A stretch of DNA of 64,000 bases from Datisca glomerata (taxonomy: Eukaryota; Streptophyta; Magnoliopsida; Cucurbitales; Datiscaceae). A program made the translations under genes and the position numbers. The DNA is taken from contig QANY01008650.1 in assembly GCA_003255025.1 (NCBI GenBank), forward strand, positions 1-64,000. Reading direction: 5' to 3'. The notes beneath the pieces are model-generated. The model was not told where the DNA came from. It did not search any database and saw only the letters and a program-made list of their open reading frames with translations. The first letter of the stretch is position 1. The number at the start of each line of letters is the position of its first letter. Positions 11,163 to 22,514 of the stretch are shown in pieces.

Positions 11163-12577
11163 TCATATTAGCTTAGCTTTCCTTTTCCTTTATTATCTGT
11201 ATCCATTTGGTCAGATATGATAGAAGATAACGAGTCCCAAAAGTCAGCAATGGTTGACTCTCGTGGGTCCGCTTCTGGTGATAGATCTGGTAAGTTATCA
11301 TTTGGATCTTGACTTTCACCTCCAAGGATGCTGAAGGCAATGTGTTGGGTAAGGTCAATGCTTAGATAAGTAATAGGCACAATACTGGGAGATGATGGTG
11401 ATTTCCGTTGTGGACTTGGGTTGGCACTTGATGTGGCCATGGAGGACGTGACGGCTCCAAACACACATAGGAACTGGTGTTTGACAAAGTCCATGGTTTT
11501 TACAGCCAGTTCTTTTTCACTGATATGGGGAAATTATTGTTTAATGAGAAACTGTTGTTTAATGAGATTTTGAGCATTCAAAAATGGATTGCTCATTGAT
11601 ACTGGTAAAGGTTTATGGACTGCTTCATAGCAGGCTTGTCCATGGGTTTTAATCAATTTGATTAATTCAGTTAAGTGGGAGTTCATTCCTTTATCCCACC
11701 ATTTAGTGAAGAACATAAGTTTTAAGACGAGTATGTCATTCTGGTATTCACATTTAAGATATCATTTCCAAATCCATGGGATATTAAATCAGATAATAAA
11801 ATGTACCAATGCTTTGGATACGGTACTATTTTTATTGATTAGGGCATATTGTGAATGCCATTCTTTGAATTCAGTTTGAAGTATTTCAGGTAGAGTATTA
11901 AACGTAAGACCAAATTTATCCCACCAGAGGAGAAACCAATTTGGTAAACTTGCGTCTAATACTTCACAGCATATACGGATAAACCATGTATGGTTACGTA
12001 TTGGATTTTGATAATAAAATGTATTGGTAAATGATTCTATGTAATCTCAATAACTGTATTTTATGGTTTTCTGATGTATCTTCATAGTTTTGGTATTATG
12101 GGGATGTAGTCCCCATTGATTGATGGAGAGGAAATTTCATATTACAGTCTTACTAAAGGCAATTGGGCTGGTATTTCAGTTAGGGTCATGGAATGTATGT
12201 CTGATTTCTATGCTCCCAGATTGGACTACTATAGCTTCATAAATGATGTATCTATAATGTTCAAATCTGATTGGATACTGTTGTGTGGAGAGATAATGGG
12301 TCTTTATCTCCCATAGATCTTCCATCTATTTTTCATCATTCGATTCAATTATGAGGATTGTTTCCTCAGATATTCAGTTTGGAATATACTGTTCTGGTGT
12401 CAAGAGGACTTCTTTAGTACTCTTTCGAGCAGCCTCTTGTACACTTGGAAATTCTGATGGCCAGAAAATCTCATCATTCAGATATTCCATATTTGTTCTG
12501 CCACGTCCGCGCCCACGAGAGCTATGGCCTCTTCCTCGGTTGCTCATCATTGGAGTTTGTTCCCTATAAATACTCAC
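11163..12577 (-). pseudogene. Downstream ORF of unknown function, copy B (broken)
   Basis: The start is readable at 12577-12374: an Arg/Gly-rich stretch (MSNRGRGHSSRGRGRGR) followed by an acidic segment with KSTKEVLLTPEQYIPN. The Trp-rich middle is spread over frames, and a longer open piece sits at 11716-11534 (FFTKWWDKGMNSHLTELIKL). The Ser/Pro-rich, acidic C-terminus is open at 11494-11168 and ends in DNKGKGKLS. Residue order agrees with copy A, so the two copies together show that this was one protein. The Arg/Gly-rich start suggests nucleic-acid binding, but that is inference. Confidence 0.6.
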
Positions 12578-14040
12578 GGGTTAGAAAATCAGGAAGAGAA
12601 TTTTGTTCACATTTAATATATTCAATATCAAAATCAAATGCAGATAAATACTCTGCCATGATGCAAATACATGTTTTGATGTAAGATTTTGTACATGTTT
12701 TTTTTAAAATCTATTTTGCAGCAGAGCAGTCAATATGGATAAGAAAATGTTGATTTAACATATCATCTTAAAATTTTAATACGTATTTTACAATTGCTAA
12801 ACATTCCTGTTTGATTGTCGGATAATGTTTTGCTGGTTCTTTCCAAGTACCAGAGGTGAATCTTAATAATTCTTCTGTTTGAGTTTGGGGATTTACCTGT
12901 TTCAGAATACCTCCATAACCTAGCTTAGAGGCATCAGTTTCTACAATTTTATGCCATGTAGGATGTGGTAAAGCTAAACAGTGTAATTGTTTGATTTTAG
13001 CTTTAATGTTCTTAACTGCTAATGTTAGATCTGATGTCCAAGGTATAGGTTTCTTTTGACGCCTCTTATTAAGCAGAGCGGTATCCTGAGCTAATTGGGA
13101 ATACAAATCACGGATATAATTCAAACTTCCTAAGAATCTTTGTAATTGTGTTTTATCTTTAATTTCATCTGAAAATTTAGATGCAAAATCTATACTGCGG
13201 TTAATTGGAATAATAGTGCCATTAGAAATGTTATGGCCTAAGAATCTGACAGTTGTTTGGAATAATTTCATTTTAGTGGCAGATAATACTAAACCATTGC
13301 GGATAATAACATTCTTGTAAATATTAAGATGTTTAAAATGCTGATCTATGGATGATGAGAAAATTAAGACATCATCAATGTAACAGATAATAAATGCAGT
13401 ATAAGCATTAAAAAATATCATTCATGGTATGCTGGAATTCAGATAGACCATTTTTTACACGAAATGATAACACATTCCATTCATAATGACCAAATGGTAC
13501 TGTAAAAATGATTTTATACCTGTCTGGTTCAGCTATTTGGATTCGCCAAAATCCTGATTTCAGATCAAATTTTAAAAATATCACTGAGTCATAGAGTTTA
13601 TCAAGTAGATCTTTTTTATTCGGGATTGGATATCTGATCCACTATAAAGCATCATTTAATGGTTTATAATTGATCACTAATCTAGATGATCCTATTTTAT
13701 TTTAGCATTTTTATTGACATAGAAACTAGTACAACTCCAAGGAGATTTACTGGGTCTAATTAATTTCTTCTGTAATAGAGATTTAATGTCAGTTTTGCAG
13801 AGTTCTAAATATTCATTTTTCATTTGGCTGGGTCTAGATTTGGTAGGAATATTCTTTTCAGTGAAGTCTAGTTGATATGGCAAAGAAATAATGTGCTTCT
13901 TTCTATCCCAAAAGGCATTAGGGATATCACTACAAATTTTAGATTGGAATTCATGAAGAATTGTTTTAACTTTCCTTTATATTACAGGTTGTTGAATACG
14001 TTGGTCAATTGTTAAAAAATGTATTTCTTTTTGTAACAGG
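12578..14040 (-). pseudogene. Caulimovirid reverse transcriptase and RNase H, copy B (broken)
   Basis: 13883-13692 holds the RT finger segment (SRPSQMKNEYLELCK, ending SPWSCTSFYVNKN). 13421-12768 is a 217-residue open piece with the catalytic YIDDVLIFSSS box near its start. It also covers the FLGHNISNGTI thumb segment, the ETDASKLGYGG and RFTSGTWKEPAKHYPTIKQE motifs of the connection/RNase H region, and the ECLAIVK helix. The part between (13680-13425), with the LGFWQIQI-type and LPFG-type motifs, is frameshifted. This is the best-preserved coding stretch of the viral cluster but lacks a continuous frame. Confidence 0.85.
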
Positions 14041-14785
14041 TTTAACTAATTTTTCTTATTATCAATCAGATGTCTGATGATATCTACTTCCTTAGTATAA
14101 AGTTTGGTGATAAATTCAAAAGTAATATCAACAGTATCAATAACGGTATGGATACCAAAGGTATCAATTCTGGTGATAGGCATAATCGAATTAAGAAAAT
14201 GATTGCCTAAGATAATGCTTTGTGTCATATTCTTTATGAGCACAAATGGAGCAGGTATGCAAACTCCTTGTTTGCTATTATAAACGCTTCTGGTATCTTA
14301 TATTGAGTTCTCATGAAATTTCCACTGGCGCTTATGTTGGATTGAGTGGTTTTATGAAAGTATTTCAGATGGATTAATCCTTCATGTATGTAGTTCATAT
14401 CTGCACCACTATCAACTAAGACAATGGCATCAGTAATGATAAAATCAGGTTTAATGACTAAGGTAATCTTCGTATACCATTTCTGAAAAGTGACCTTGTT
14501 CAGTAAGAATAAATACGGATTATTTTCCTTTGTCTAATCTGGTGAGATCTGACAAGGCTGATATGGAGAGGTCAAAATCTGACTTTGACTTGGAGATGAC
14601 TGATCTGGTGAGGTCAAAGGTTGACCTTGACTTTGACTTGGCTGATCTGGTGAAGGTAGATCTGGGAAGTCTACAGGGGTTTTTCCTTTGGCTGTAGATT
14701 GTTTTAAGAGATTCAGATCTTGAGACACACGTTGATGCGCAGTCTTTAACTGCTGAATGTCCGATTTAATCATATTTATTTCCAT
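14041..14785 (-). pseudogene. Caulimovirid linker and aspartic protease, copy B (broken)
   Basis: 14785-14534 encodes a coiled-coil-like start (MEINMIKSDIQQLKTAHQR) and the SPDQPS-rich repeat linker. In the next stretch an aspartic-protease loop reads VLVDSGADMNYIHEG near 14436-14395, so the catalytic Asp-Ser-Gly is intact here. 14243-14046 contains the distal part (QSIILGNHFLNSIMPITRID). Breaks near 14530 and 14280 split it into three frames. Copy A lacks the intact active-site loop. Confidence 0.72.
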
Positions 14786-14795
14786 TTTCAGATAA

Positions 14796-17109
14796 AAAAT
14801 GGTTACAGGTTTATGTCGATATAATCCTGTTGAATACTGTTTAATAGTTCTTTCGTACTATAATTTTCTACATGTTTGATCTCAGGAGTGCAATATTCCT
14901 TATAACAAGTTTCCAAGAACTTGAGTTTCATCTCTGGATCAATGATTTGATCGGCTGTGGCAAGAAGAGATCGTTGAGTATCAGTTAATACATTTAGACC
15001 TGGTCCATTCATATCTAAACCATTCATTTCAACTATTGCCTTCCAATAGTTGGTTTCTGTTATGGCATTACAGGCTTTAGAGTTGCAGCAAGGTTGATCC
15101 GGTTGGTCAGATGTGGCAGAGGAGTTAGAGTCAGATACAGAAATATATGCAACGTCATCATCTGTAGTGGTAGTAGAACTGTCTTCAGAGAGTTCAGAAT
15201 CTTCTGTTGAGTTTCTTCATCGAGAGCTAACTCATGAAGTTTCTTTTTGAATTTACATCGGCATTTGTTGGCAAAATGTCATGTTAAGCCACATTTGTAG
15301 CAAATGGCTTTGACTTTGCTGTTATGAGATTTTTTGTGTGGTTGAGATCTATGTTTGGACTCTTTATGTCTGAATTTCTTTTTCAAAAAGTATTTCTTAT
15401 GCGATTTAGAGGGCTTAGAGGAAGTCCTATGCGGTTTGGATGATGAAGAAGTAGTTGGATACTGGATTTTAGTATCGTAGGCAAATTGGTTACAAAATTC
15501 ACCTAATTCTTTTTTGTTGTCAAAATTCTGAATTTTCATCATATGTTGTAGTTTCATATCGTTGCATAATCCCAGTCCTTCTTCTATGACTAGGGCAATG
15601 ATATGTCCATAAGTATATTGATCATAAGGAATATCCATTTGATCATGCTTATCTCGGAGTTTTCTTCTTACTCTTTCAGCAAAAAGACTTGGGAGGCGAT
15701 CAATGAATTTTGCCTTCTAGTGTTCACTGTTTGCATCACTTCTCTGCATGACTTTCATAAGAAAGACATCCTTGTACCACCTGAAGTGGGTAAGAGAGGG
15801 GCATCTCAGATTTTGGAGAAGTTCTCTATGCCTATCAGTATTGACAATTCCTGGGTCAAGGAAATGGTGGATAATGGATTGTGCCAGAGTATAACAGGCA
15901 TATTCAGTTCTGGTATAATTTTGAAGGAGTTCAGAATTTCTTGGCGTTGACTTTCAATGAGACAATTGTCCCACTAGCCTTTTAGAGTTTCTGTGAATCC
16001 ATTGACCAAGAACCTGCAGATCTGGTGATCTGTATTCTCATTTTGTTTACAAATAGAAGAATACATGATCATATGATGAATGATCTCAAAGACCTGATAC
16101 TCTGTTTTACCATCTATGTTCCATTCATAAATGATTTTGCCATGGTAAGATTTTTTAGAATGAAGAAAGTCTTCATCATACAAGATATCTGGGGGAGTAG
16201 GTCTTGGATAATGATACCTACTTGGTCCAGTTAAATTCATACGAGTAGTGGGCCTCTTAGAATAGCCAGAAGAGAGTTTATTGATAGAATCATCAAAATT
16301 CTTCTGAATATCTTAGATTTGAGAGAAGAAATACTCTTCGGGTTCTTCAGGATTAGGTGAATCATCTTGATTCATCATATTCAACTGTCCTGAAGATGAT
16401 TCAGGTGTGGAGTTCTTGTTAGGTTTAGAGATCTTCAGATTTTTTTATCTTACCCATAATGGTTTCCATGAAATCATCCTCCTTCTTACTGTATTTTATT
16501 TTAAAATTCTAGACATCTGAATGAGGTTTAAGAGTTACTGGTTCAATGGTTAGTTTAGGTTATTCTGGTGGAGGAGTTTTAGCTTGTACCTCCTGGATTT
16601 GAGAAACATGTTCCTCAATCCTAGTTAACTGTATTCCTACAGTTTGAAGGAAGAGGTTGGTGTAATTGTTCTATTTGGTTAAGGGTAGAATGTCTTTTAT
16701 CTTAACAGTGTCCTAATGGTTGGTCTTGTCTGGAACCTCAGTATAAGGGTTAATGACCAATGGTTTCTGGTTGCCTTGTCCTGGAGCAAGCTCTAAGGAT
16801 AAAGGTAGTGGATTAATAGCTTGGTAGGTTCTGCCAGATGTGGTAATCCACGTTTTCTGTATATTGGTCAGAACTTGTAACTGTTGGTCATCTTTTATTT
16901 TGACTCTTTCAGTGAGCTGGTAATACCATTCAGGGAAAGACTAAAGACGTTGATCCTGTTCTAACTGGAAGTAGTACAGGTTCTACAGATCTAAGATTTG
17001 TTGAGGATTATGGTTGGCGAAATACCAATCTCTAAAATCCTTATACTTTGGTTGCATAAAATCCTGGTGGAGACTTTGTCTTACTACACTATTGGGTGTA
17101 AAATCCATC
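14796..17109 (-). pseudogene. Caulimovirid capsid-like region with CCHC knuckle, copy B (broken)
   Basis: Starts at the same MDFTP ATG as copy A (17109) and runs to the linker. Open pieces are 16240-15974 (MNLTGPSRYHYPRPTPPDI through ICRFLVNGFTETLKG), 15638-15279 (basic Lys/Ser/His-rich stretch, then CYKCGLT) and 15027-14803 (TDTQRSLLATADQIIDPEMK and the Cys-containing CYKEYCTPEI). The zinc knuckle spans about 15301-15260 and holds one TGA at the Gly of the usual G-H-F motif, the same position as in copy A. Other stops lie in 17100-16250. Confidence 0.75.
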
Positions 17110-17830
17110 TAAATATTGAATTGCATGTCACTTGCGGTTGAGCTCATTGGCCTTCTACTTACGGTGGATTCATAAACACCATGATGAATCTGATTATCGC
17201 TGATGTGAATTCCTTTAATCTGATCCTCCGGGGGAAAAGAATTATCAGATTCCTCTGCCTCGTGGGTCAGCGATGGATGCCCTAGAAGATTCAGGTATTT
17301 CGACCTGATAAGGAAGAATACTACGGTTGCTCAGACTAGAAGGGCTTTTGGTCAGAGGCGGAGGTGGTTTCTGGAAACGAAGATAGACATTGCCTCCTTG
17401 GGTTTGGATGACATTTTCAAGGGATTGTCTTATTACAGGTCTGGTAGGGACAGCCTGGAGAATTTGCTAGGTGTCAGGAAAGGTGATTTTAGACTAGGGA
17501 ATCATTCGGGGAACAACAATTTGTATATTCTTGCTCACTTTGCTTCTTGGTGTAAAGATTCAAGGTTGTTAAAACCTTAAAATGAATCCTAAATAAGATA
17601 GCAAAAGGAAACGATCCTGATAGATAATCATAGCCATATGATTGAATTCTTAGTTCAAGAACTTTAGCTAGATTACTGTCAGTCAGAGCAATACTTAATT
17701 TCAGATAAATATTAAAATAAACATATCCATGAGATAAACTAGTTTTTACGGCTCCCATAAGGAAAGCTTTCCAGTTCAAACACTTACCATCTCTAAGGGT
17801 GCACTGTATACTGATGTTCTATTCTAACAG
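17110..17830 (-). pseudogene. Caulimovirid movement protein, copy B (N-terminally truncated)
   Basis: The open piece 17779-17489 reads SLSHGYVYFNIYLKLSIAL, then LRIQSYGYDYLSGSFPFAI. These match the conserved core of caulimovirid/30K-type movement proteins (hydrophobic YFN-P-F block followed by the G-Y-D block). The distal part continues in another frame through VVPRMIPWSEITFPDTW and a Pro-rich tail to the capsid start. Similarity begins at about 17825, inside the gene, which marks the outer edge of the viral block. The protein would modify plasmodesmata for cell-to-cell spread; this remnant cannot. Confidence 0.75.
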
Positions 17831-18572
17831 AATTAAAGATTTTAATGTTATTTACACTCAGTCTATATGAACATATTTATATTTTTGCATGAATGAATAT
17901 AAGTCCTATTGTTTGGTTATTATTATATTATATATTAATTAAAGATAAATTAAATAATATTTTATTTATTTTTATAGGTAAATTCACATTGATTATTTTT
18001 ATTTTTATAAAATTACTTTTGACTAATTTTATGTTAATATAATAAAAGTGTTCTAATCCAGCTTTATTTATATATATATATATATATTAAAAATGATGTC
18101 ATTTCGGCTTTTTCCAATTCTTATACTTTTGTCCCATGTTCTGTTCCAAAAATTACAAAACCATGTGACGGGATGGTTTTGCAGGATCGGATGGATTATA
18201 CAGGATGCTGCACTGCACACCCCTACAAGAAGCCTACAAATTGAAAGGTGTATTAATTCTAAAAAACAAAAAGGAACATGAATCTAGTACAATTTGCAAC
18301 GTGCCAAGACATGTATCATCAGCTTGATAAAACAATGCCCGAGTTAACCCTGACTCAAGGAATGGATTTTTTTTCCTTTTTCTTGGCAATGGATAAAGGA
18401 AGCAGCACCAGTAATAGGTTGCCACTATCACATCAAAGGAGATCAAGGCAACCAGAAAGATGTAAACGTCAGATCAAATGCCCAATTCCACATAAATAGG
18501 CCCAACGTTCTCCCTCTTTTTTCCCCAGCTTGTCAACCATTTTACCTGAACTTCTTTGTGAAGTTCAATATC
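17831..18572. other. Intergenic region between viral block and ELF5-like gene
   Basis: AT-rich from 17831 to 18110, with a (TA)n run at 18069-18088. From 18110 to 18572 the composition rises and probably includes the 3' untranslated region of the minus-strand gene that ends at 18573. Its poly(A) site cannot be placed with certainty. I see no other gene. Confidence 0.5.
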
Positions 18573-21500
18573 TCATCCATCAAGTGCACCAAGGGCTTTC
18601 ATGTCCTCCAAAAAAGCCATATAGGAATCATCAATACTCTGTTTCTTCGGTGCCGATGTTGAGCTGGCTGACTCTGGTTTCACAACAGCAGGAGCTGTGT
18701 GCTGGTTGGACACTACTGTGGCTGAGATTGATGGTTTGAGTTTTGGTTTTGAGACAGCGGTCTCTCTCCTCACTCGTACAGAAGCAGGAATCTAAATCCA
18801 GGAGAGGAGCAAAGATCAGAGTCATACACAAATTTGTTCTAGTGGCAGGGAAGAGCAGAATAAGATTAGATACTACACTGATAAGTTAGTTAACTAAATA
18901 TATGCAAGTGACACTCAAAATGTATCTACGTGAAGCAAATAAAACACTACAATCGTCCAAATCCACCAATGGTAACACATCATGCAACACTTAGACATAT
19001 CATAATATGACTTCTATGCTTGAACTTTTTTATCGGAACTTCTATGTTTGAACTTGTTTATCCTTTCCCGATTCAACTAAAAAAAATTCCTAGCTTTTTC
19101 CAAGAATTCAACATAAGAACAGATTTAAAGCTAATACACACAGAGGTAGAAAGAGGTTCTAGCAACAAGAAAATTCATGCTACCATGTTAAGAATCATAA
19201 AAAAAAAGTAATGTAGTAAGATAACAAGGCATTATCTTTTTCGTAAAAAAAAACTTCCTTTGTGACATCACTTATCCATGACTCAGAAATTCATATCTTT
19301 GTGACATCACCTTCATTATCTTTGCTACTATGCTTTTGAGCAACTCTCAGAGAAGAAGAGGGAGACAATGCAGAAGAAGAAAGATTATAGGTTGGGAATG
19401 TGCAAACTAGTCAATCGACAAAGCAATAATACAGGGTACTTAAAAGAATAAAATATAAAGCAAAATCCACTAGCTGAAGAGACTGTCAAACTTGTTTAAT
19501 AAAATAGCAGATATTCTGCTACATAAAATATTGCTGATAGAACCACCAGAAAGTAAAAGCTCACCATTGCAGTAAGTTCCGGAGTGTGCTGAGCTAGTGG
19601 CCGCTTAACAACAGTAGATGCAGCAGATTTAATATATGATGGCTTTTGTGGGGCAGGTGGCCTATATGCAGAGTGATCATCTTCCAGTAAGGTAGGAGGA
19701 GGACCAGGTGGGAGTGGGGGTCTCATCATTGGGAGAGGTCCAAGGGGAGGACCAAAGAGTGGCCTTGGTAAAAGTGGGACCATCATTCCAGGTCGGTTAG
19801 AAAGTGCAGGATCAGACAATGGTGGCCGCATATCCGGTGGAGGTGGAGGTGGCGGAAATTGTGATATTCCAGGCGGCAAAACATCAGGCTGCATGGTTGG
19901 GATCAGTGAGGGTCCAGGTACTGGAGGTTGCTGTCTTGGAGGTGGTGGCGGGGGAACCAATTTGGAAACGCCATTGCTTGCTTGGGGATGGTTTCTATCA
20001 GCATCAGGCGGTGCACCTTCACCCTGATAATGTACTGACTTAGGTGGCATCCCAGGTGGGGGAGGAGGTGGAGGTAGAACGATAGATACCTACATGAACG
20101 GGACCAAGAAGAATGTAACCTTACTGCAATAGTTAAAGAATTTCAAAGTATCTTAGTTGTCACGAATCATTTGGAAAGGGGGAGAGGAGGGAGAGCAGAC
20201 TTCTTCCATTTGTCCTCTTCTCAGGGTAAGGTGGCATTAGAAGTCAAGTCACATGTCAAAGAAGAGAGAAAGAGAAGAGATTACCTGAGCACGTTCCTTG
20301 GAGGCGGAGTCATCAAACAACATAGATTGACTTCTCTCTTTTTCATGTCCACCAGTGCCAGGAGGAGAAGGTTGTGCAGATTGTTGCAGTGGCGGAGGAG
20401 GAAGTTGTGGCAGACTTGCAACTTGTTCTTTAGAAGGAATACCAGGAGGCGGTGGCGGCAAAGGTGGTGGAAGAATGGACATACCTAAGTTTTCTGTCGC
20501 AGGCTTTGGTGGCAATGGAGGTGGAGGAGGTAGAGGCAGAGATGCAGGTATAACAGGGCCCTCACTAGAACCTGTTGCGGCAGATTCTGGCAGTGGAGGT
20601 GGCGGTGGAGGAGGGGGAGGTACAACCAAGGTAGCATCCTCTGACTCTGTTTTAGAGGATGATGCAACATCACTTGCTGAAGCATCGGACAAGGGAATTC
20701 TAGGTCCTGCAGCTCAAGTTAAAACGCTAAATTAGGTAAGAATAGATAATAATAAACTGCCAACGTCAAAAGTTATAACAAAGTTACAAAATTAAAGAAA
20801 AATGAACAAACCAACTGATGATTTAAACATGGGAGGCTTCCCAGGTGGTGGTGCTCCAGTGGGGTTCAGTGTAGGGTGATAATAAACAGAGTCCTGAAGA
20901 ACAACCAAAAAGAGTAGGTATGGGTAAATGGTAAAACAAACAGATAAAAGTAATCTAAAAGTACTCAGTTCTTACCTCAGGCTTTGGGTGTTTGGCACTC
21001 TCTTCTTCTTCTGTAGTTGTTCTTCGAGGAGGTCCCAAATGACTAAGGTGGAGGACTATAGGTTATCAATAAAAAGGACCAAAATTATAATGAAAGGGTT
21101 CAACAACATGCAAATTGAATCGAGATCCTGTACCTGAACATAACCGGAGTCTCACCCTTTTCTTTCATTTTCTCTTCATATTCCTGTTGATAGACCGAAC
21201 AAAAAGGATATATATAGCTCAGGGAAACTGAATGGCTAAACAAAGTATAAAATATAAACTAATACATCGTATGAATAGACATCTGATATAGACTGCAATT
21301 CATTAGCACATAGTTCTAGAATCAGATTGTCACGTAAAATACTCGACATTTTGCATACCCCTCTATTCTATTGGATTAGCACTGGGTATCCAAAGCCTTT
21401 ACAGCTCCGTCTAATCCCGGGGGTGCACAGGCCCTCGGCTAAGAGTTTCTCGCAAGTGAACCTCGGGTAAATCGGGGGTAGTTAAATCCCCATGGCCGAT

Positions 21501-22448
21501 AGCCACAAGAAAGAGGCATCACGGAATTTGAACTCGAGACCTAGGAGGGAGCAAACCTCCAGGCGCCTAGAATCGCGCCAACTTAGCTAACCCGTTGTGG
21601 TTAAATTTGCATACCTCTCAATGCTTCCAGATTCTAATAGTTTAACATGACGTTTTGCATGCCCCTTGATGCTTTCAGATTCTAGGATATCTATTATCTC
21701 TATCCACCAAAAGCTTAACATTCAAAAGCATTTGAATTCAGAACTTAACAATTTACTACTAATCATGAGATCATTAAAGCGAGTGAGAGAGTCATACACT
21801 TGTTTTGTTATCTGTAAAAGTCATGACAGTTGATACATCCCTTCTAAATGTGGTTAGGTGTAATCCACCAAATATGACATGAAAATTTATCTTGCAAAAG
21901 AAATTTCTATCGTACCAGTCATTTATGAAAAACAAGATATTTCATAAGAATGCTAATACGTCTACTTTCACTGGAGTAGTTCCTCCAATATATTGGAAAA
22001 TCATCATATCTTGCAGGTTCCAGACTAGGCACAATGGTATGTTTTTGAAAGAGATGTTGCATTCTTCAAAGTGCTAACATTTCTTATGCTAATTGTTCTG
22101 TTTACAGTTAATATTTTTTTCATCGTGAGTCTTCGTGAAACAATGAAGTGCAGAATGGTTGATTGAAGCTTAAAGATAAATAGACCAAGCACTAAACTGG
22201 AGGTACTAATGCTTAATATTAAATGATTACCTTCCTCTTCTTTAGTACAAGGTTCAGCGTGTCTTCTAGCTGTCTTTTCTTATGTTTTCTTGCCTTATCC
22301 AGAGCACCATCAGCCTCTGCATCAAATAAAAGAAGGCATAAAACATTGATCAGCAATACTATGTGAGTGGAATTTTAACCGAAGATTGGGAAAGGGAAAC
22401 CATTATATTGATGAAAACTGGTGACTAACAAAAATAAAAGATAAATAT

Positions 22449-22514
<66 letters not shown>

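Larger units (their letters stand above)
9762..17830 (-). mobile_element. Endogenous caulimovirid copy B (minus strand, rearranged)
   Basis: Read on the minus strand from 17830, this copy runs from inside the movement-protein gene through capsid, protease, RT/RNase H, downstream ORF, promoter and leader. It then re-enters the movement protein at 10449, jumps at 10020 to the capsid-protease linker, and ends at 9762 against copy A in opposite orientation. Going round more than one genome length means the source was a circular or concatemeric molecule, or several joined fragments. It is less decayed than copy A (longer open pieces, protease DSGAD intact) but still carries stops. The copy A and copy B pair forms an 8-kb-scale inverted repeat. 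Confidence 0.88.

Noticed and set aside
20355..20735. Gly-rich plus-strand ORF of 126 residues (and a similar one at 19804-20043)
   Set aside because: Complement of the proline codons in exons 7 and 8 of the ELF5-like gene.
21390..21605. tRNA gene suggested by A- and B-box-like motifs
   Set aside because: The spacing and missing acceptor stem fit a SINE, and a 14-bp target duplication is present.
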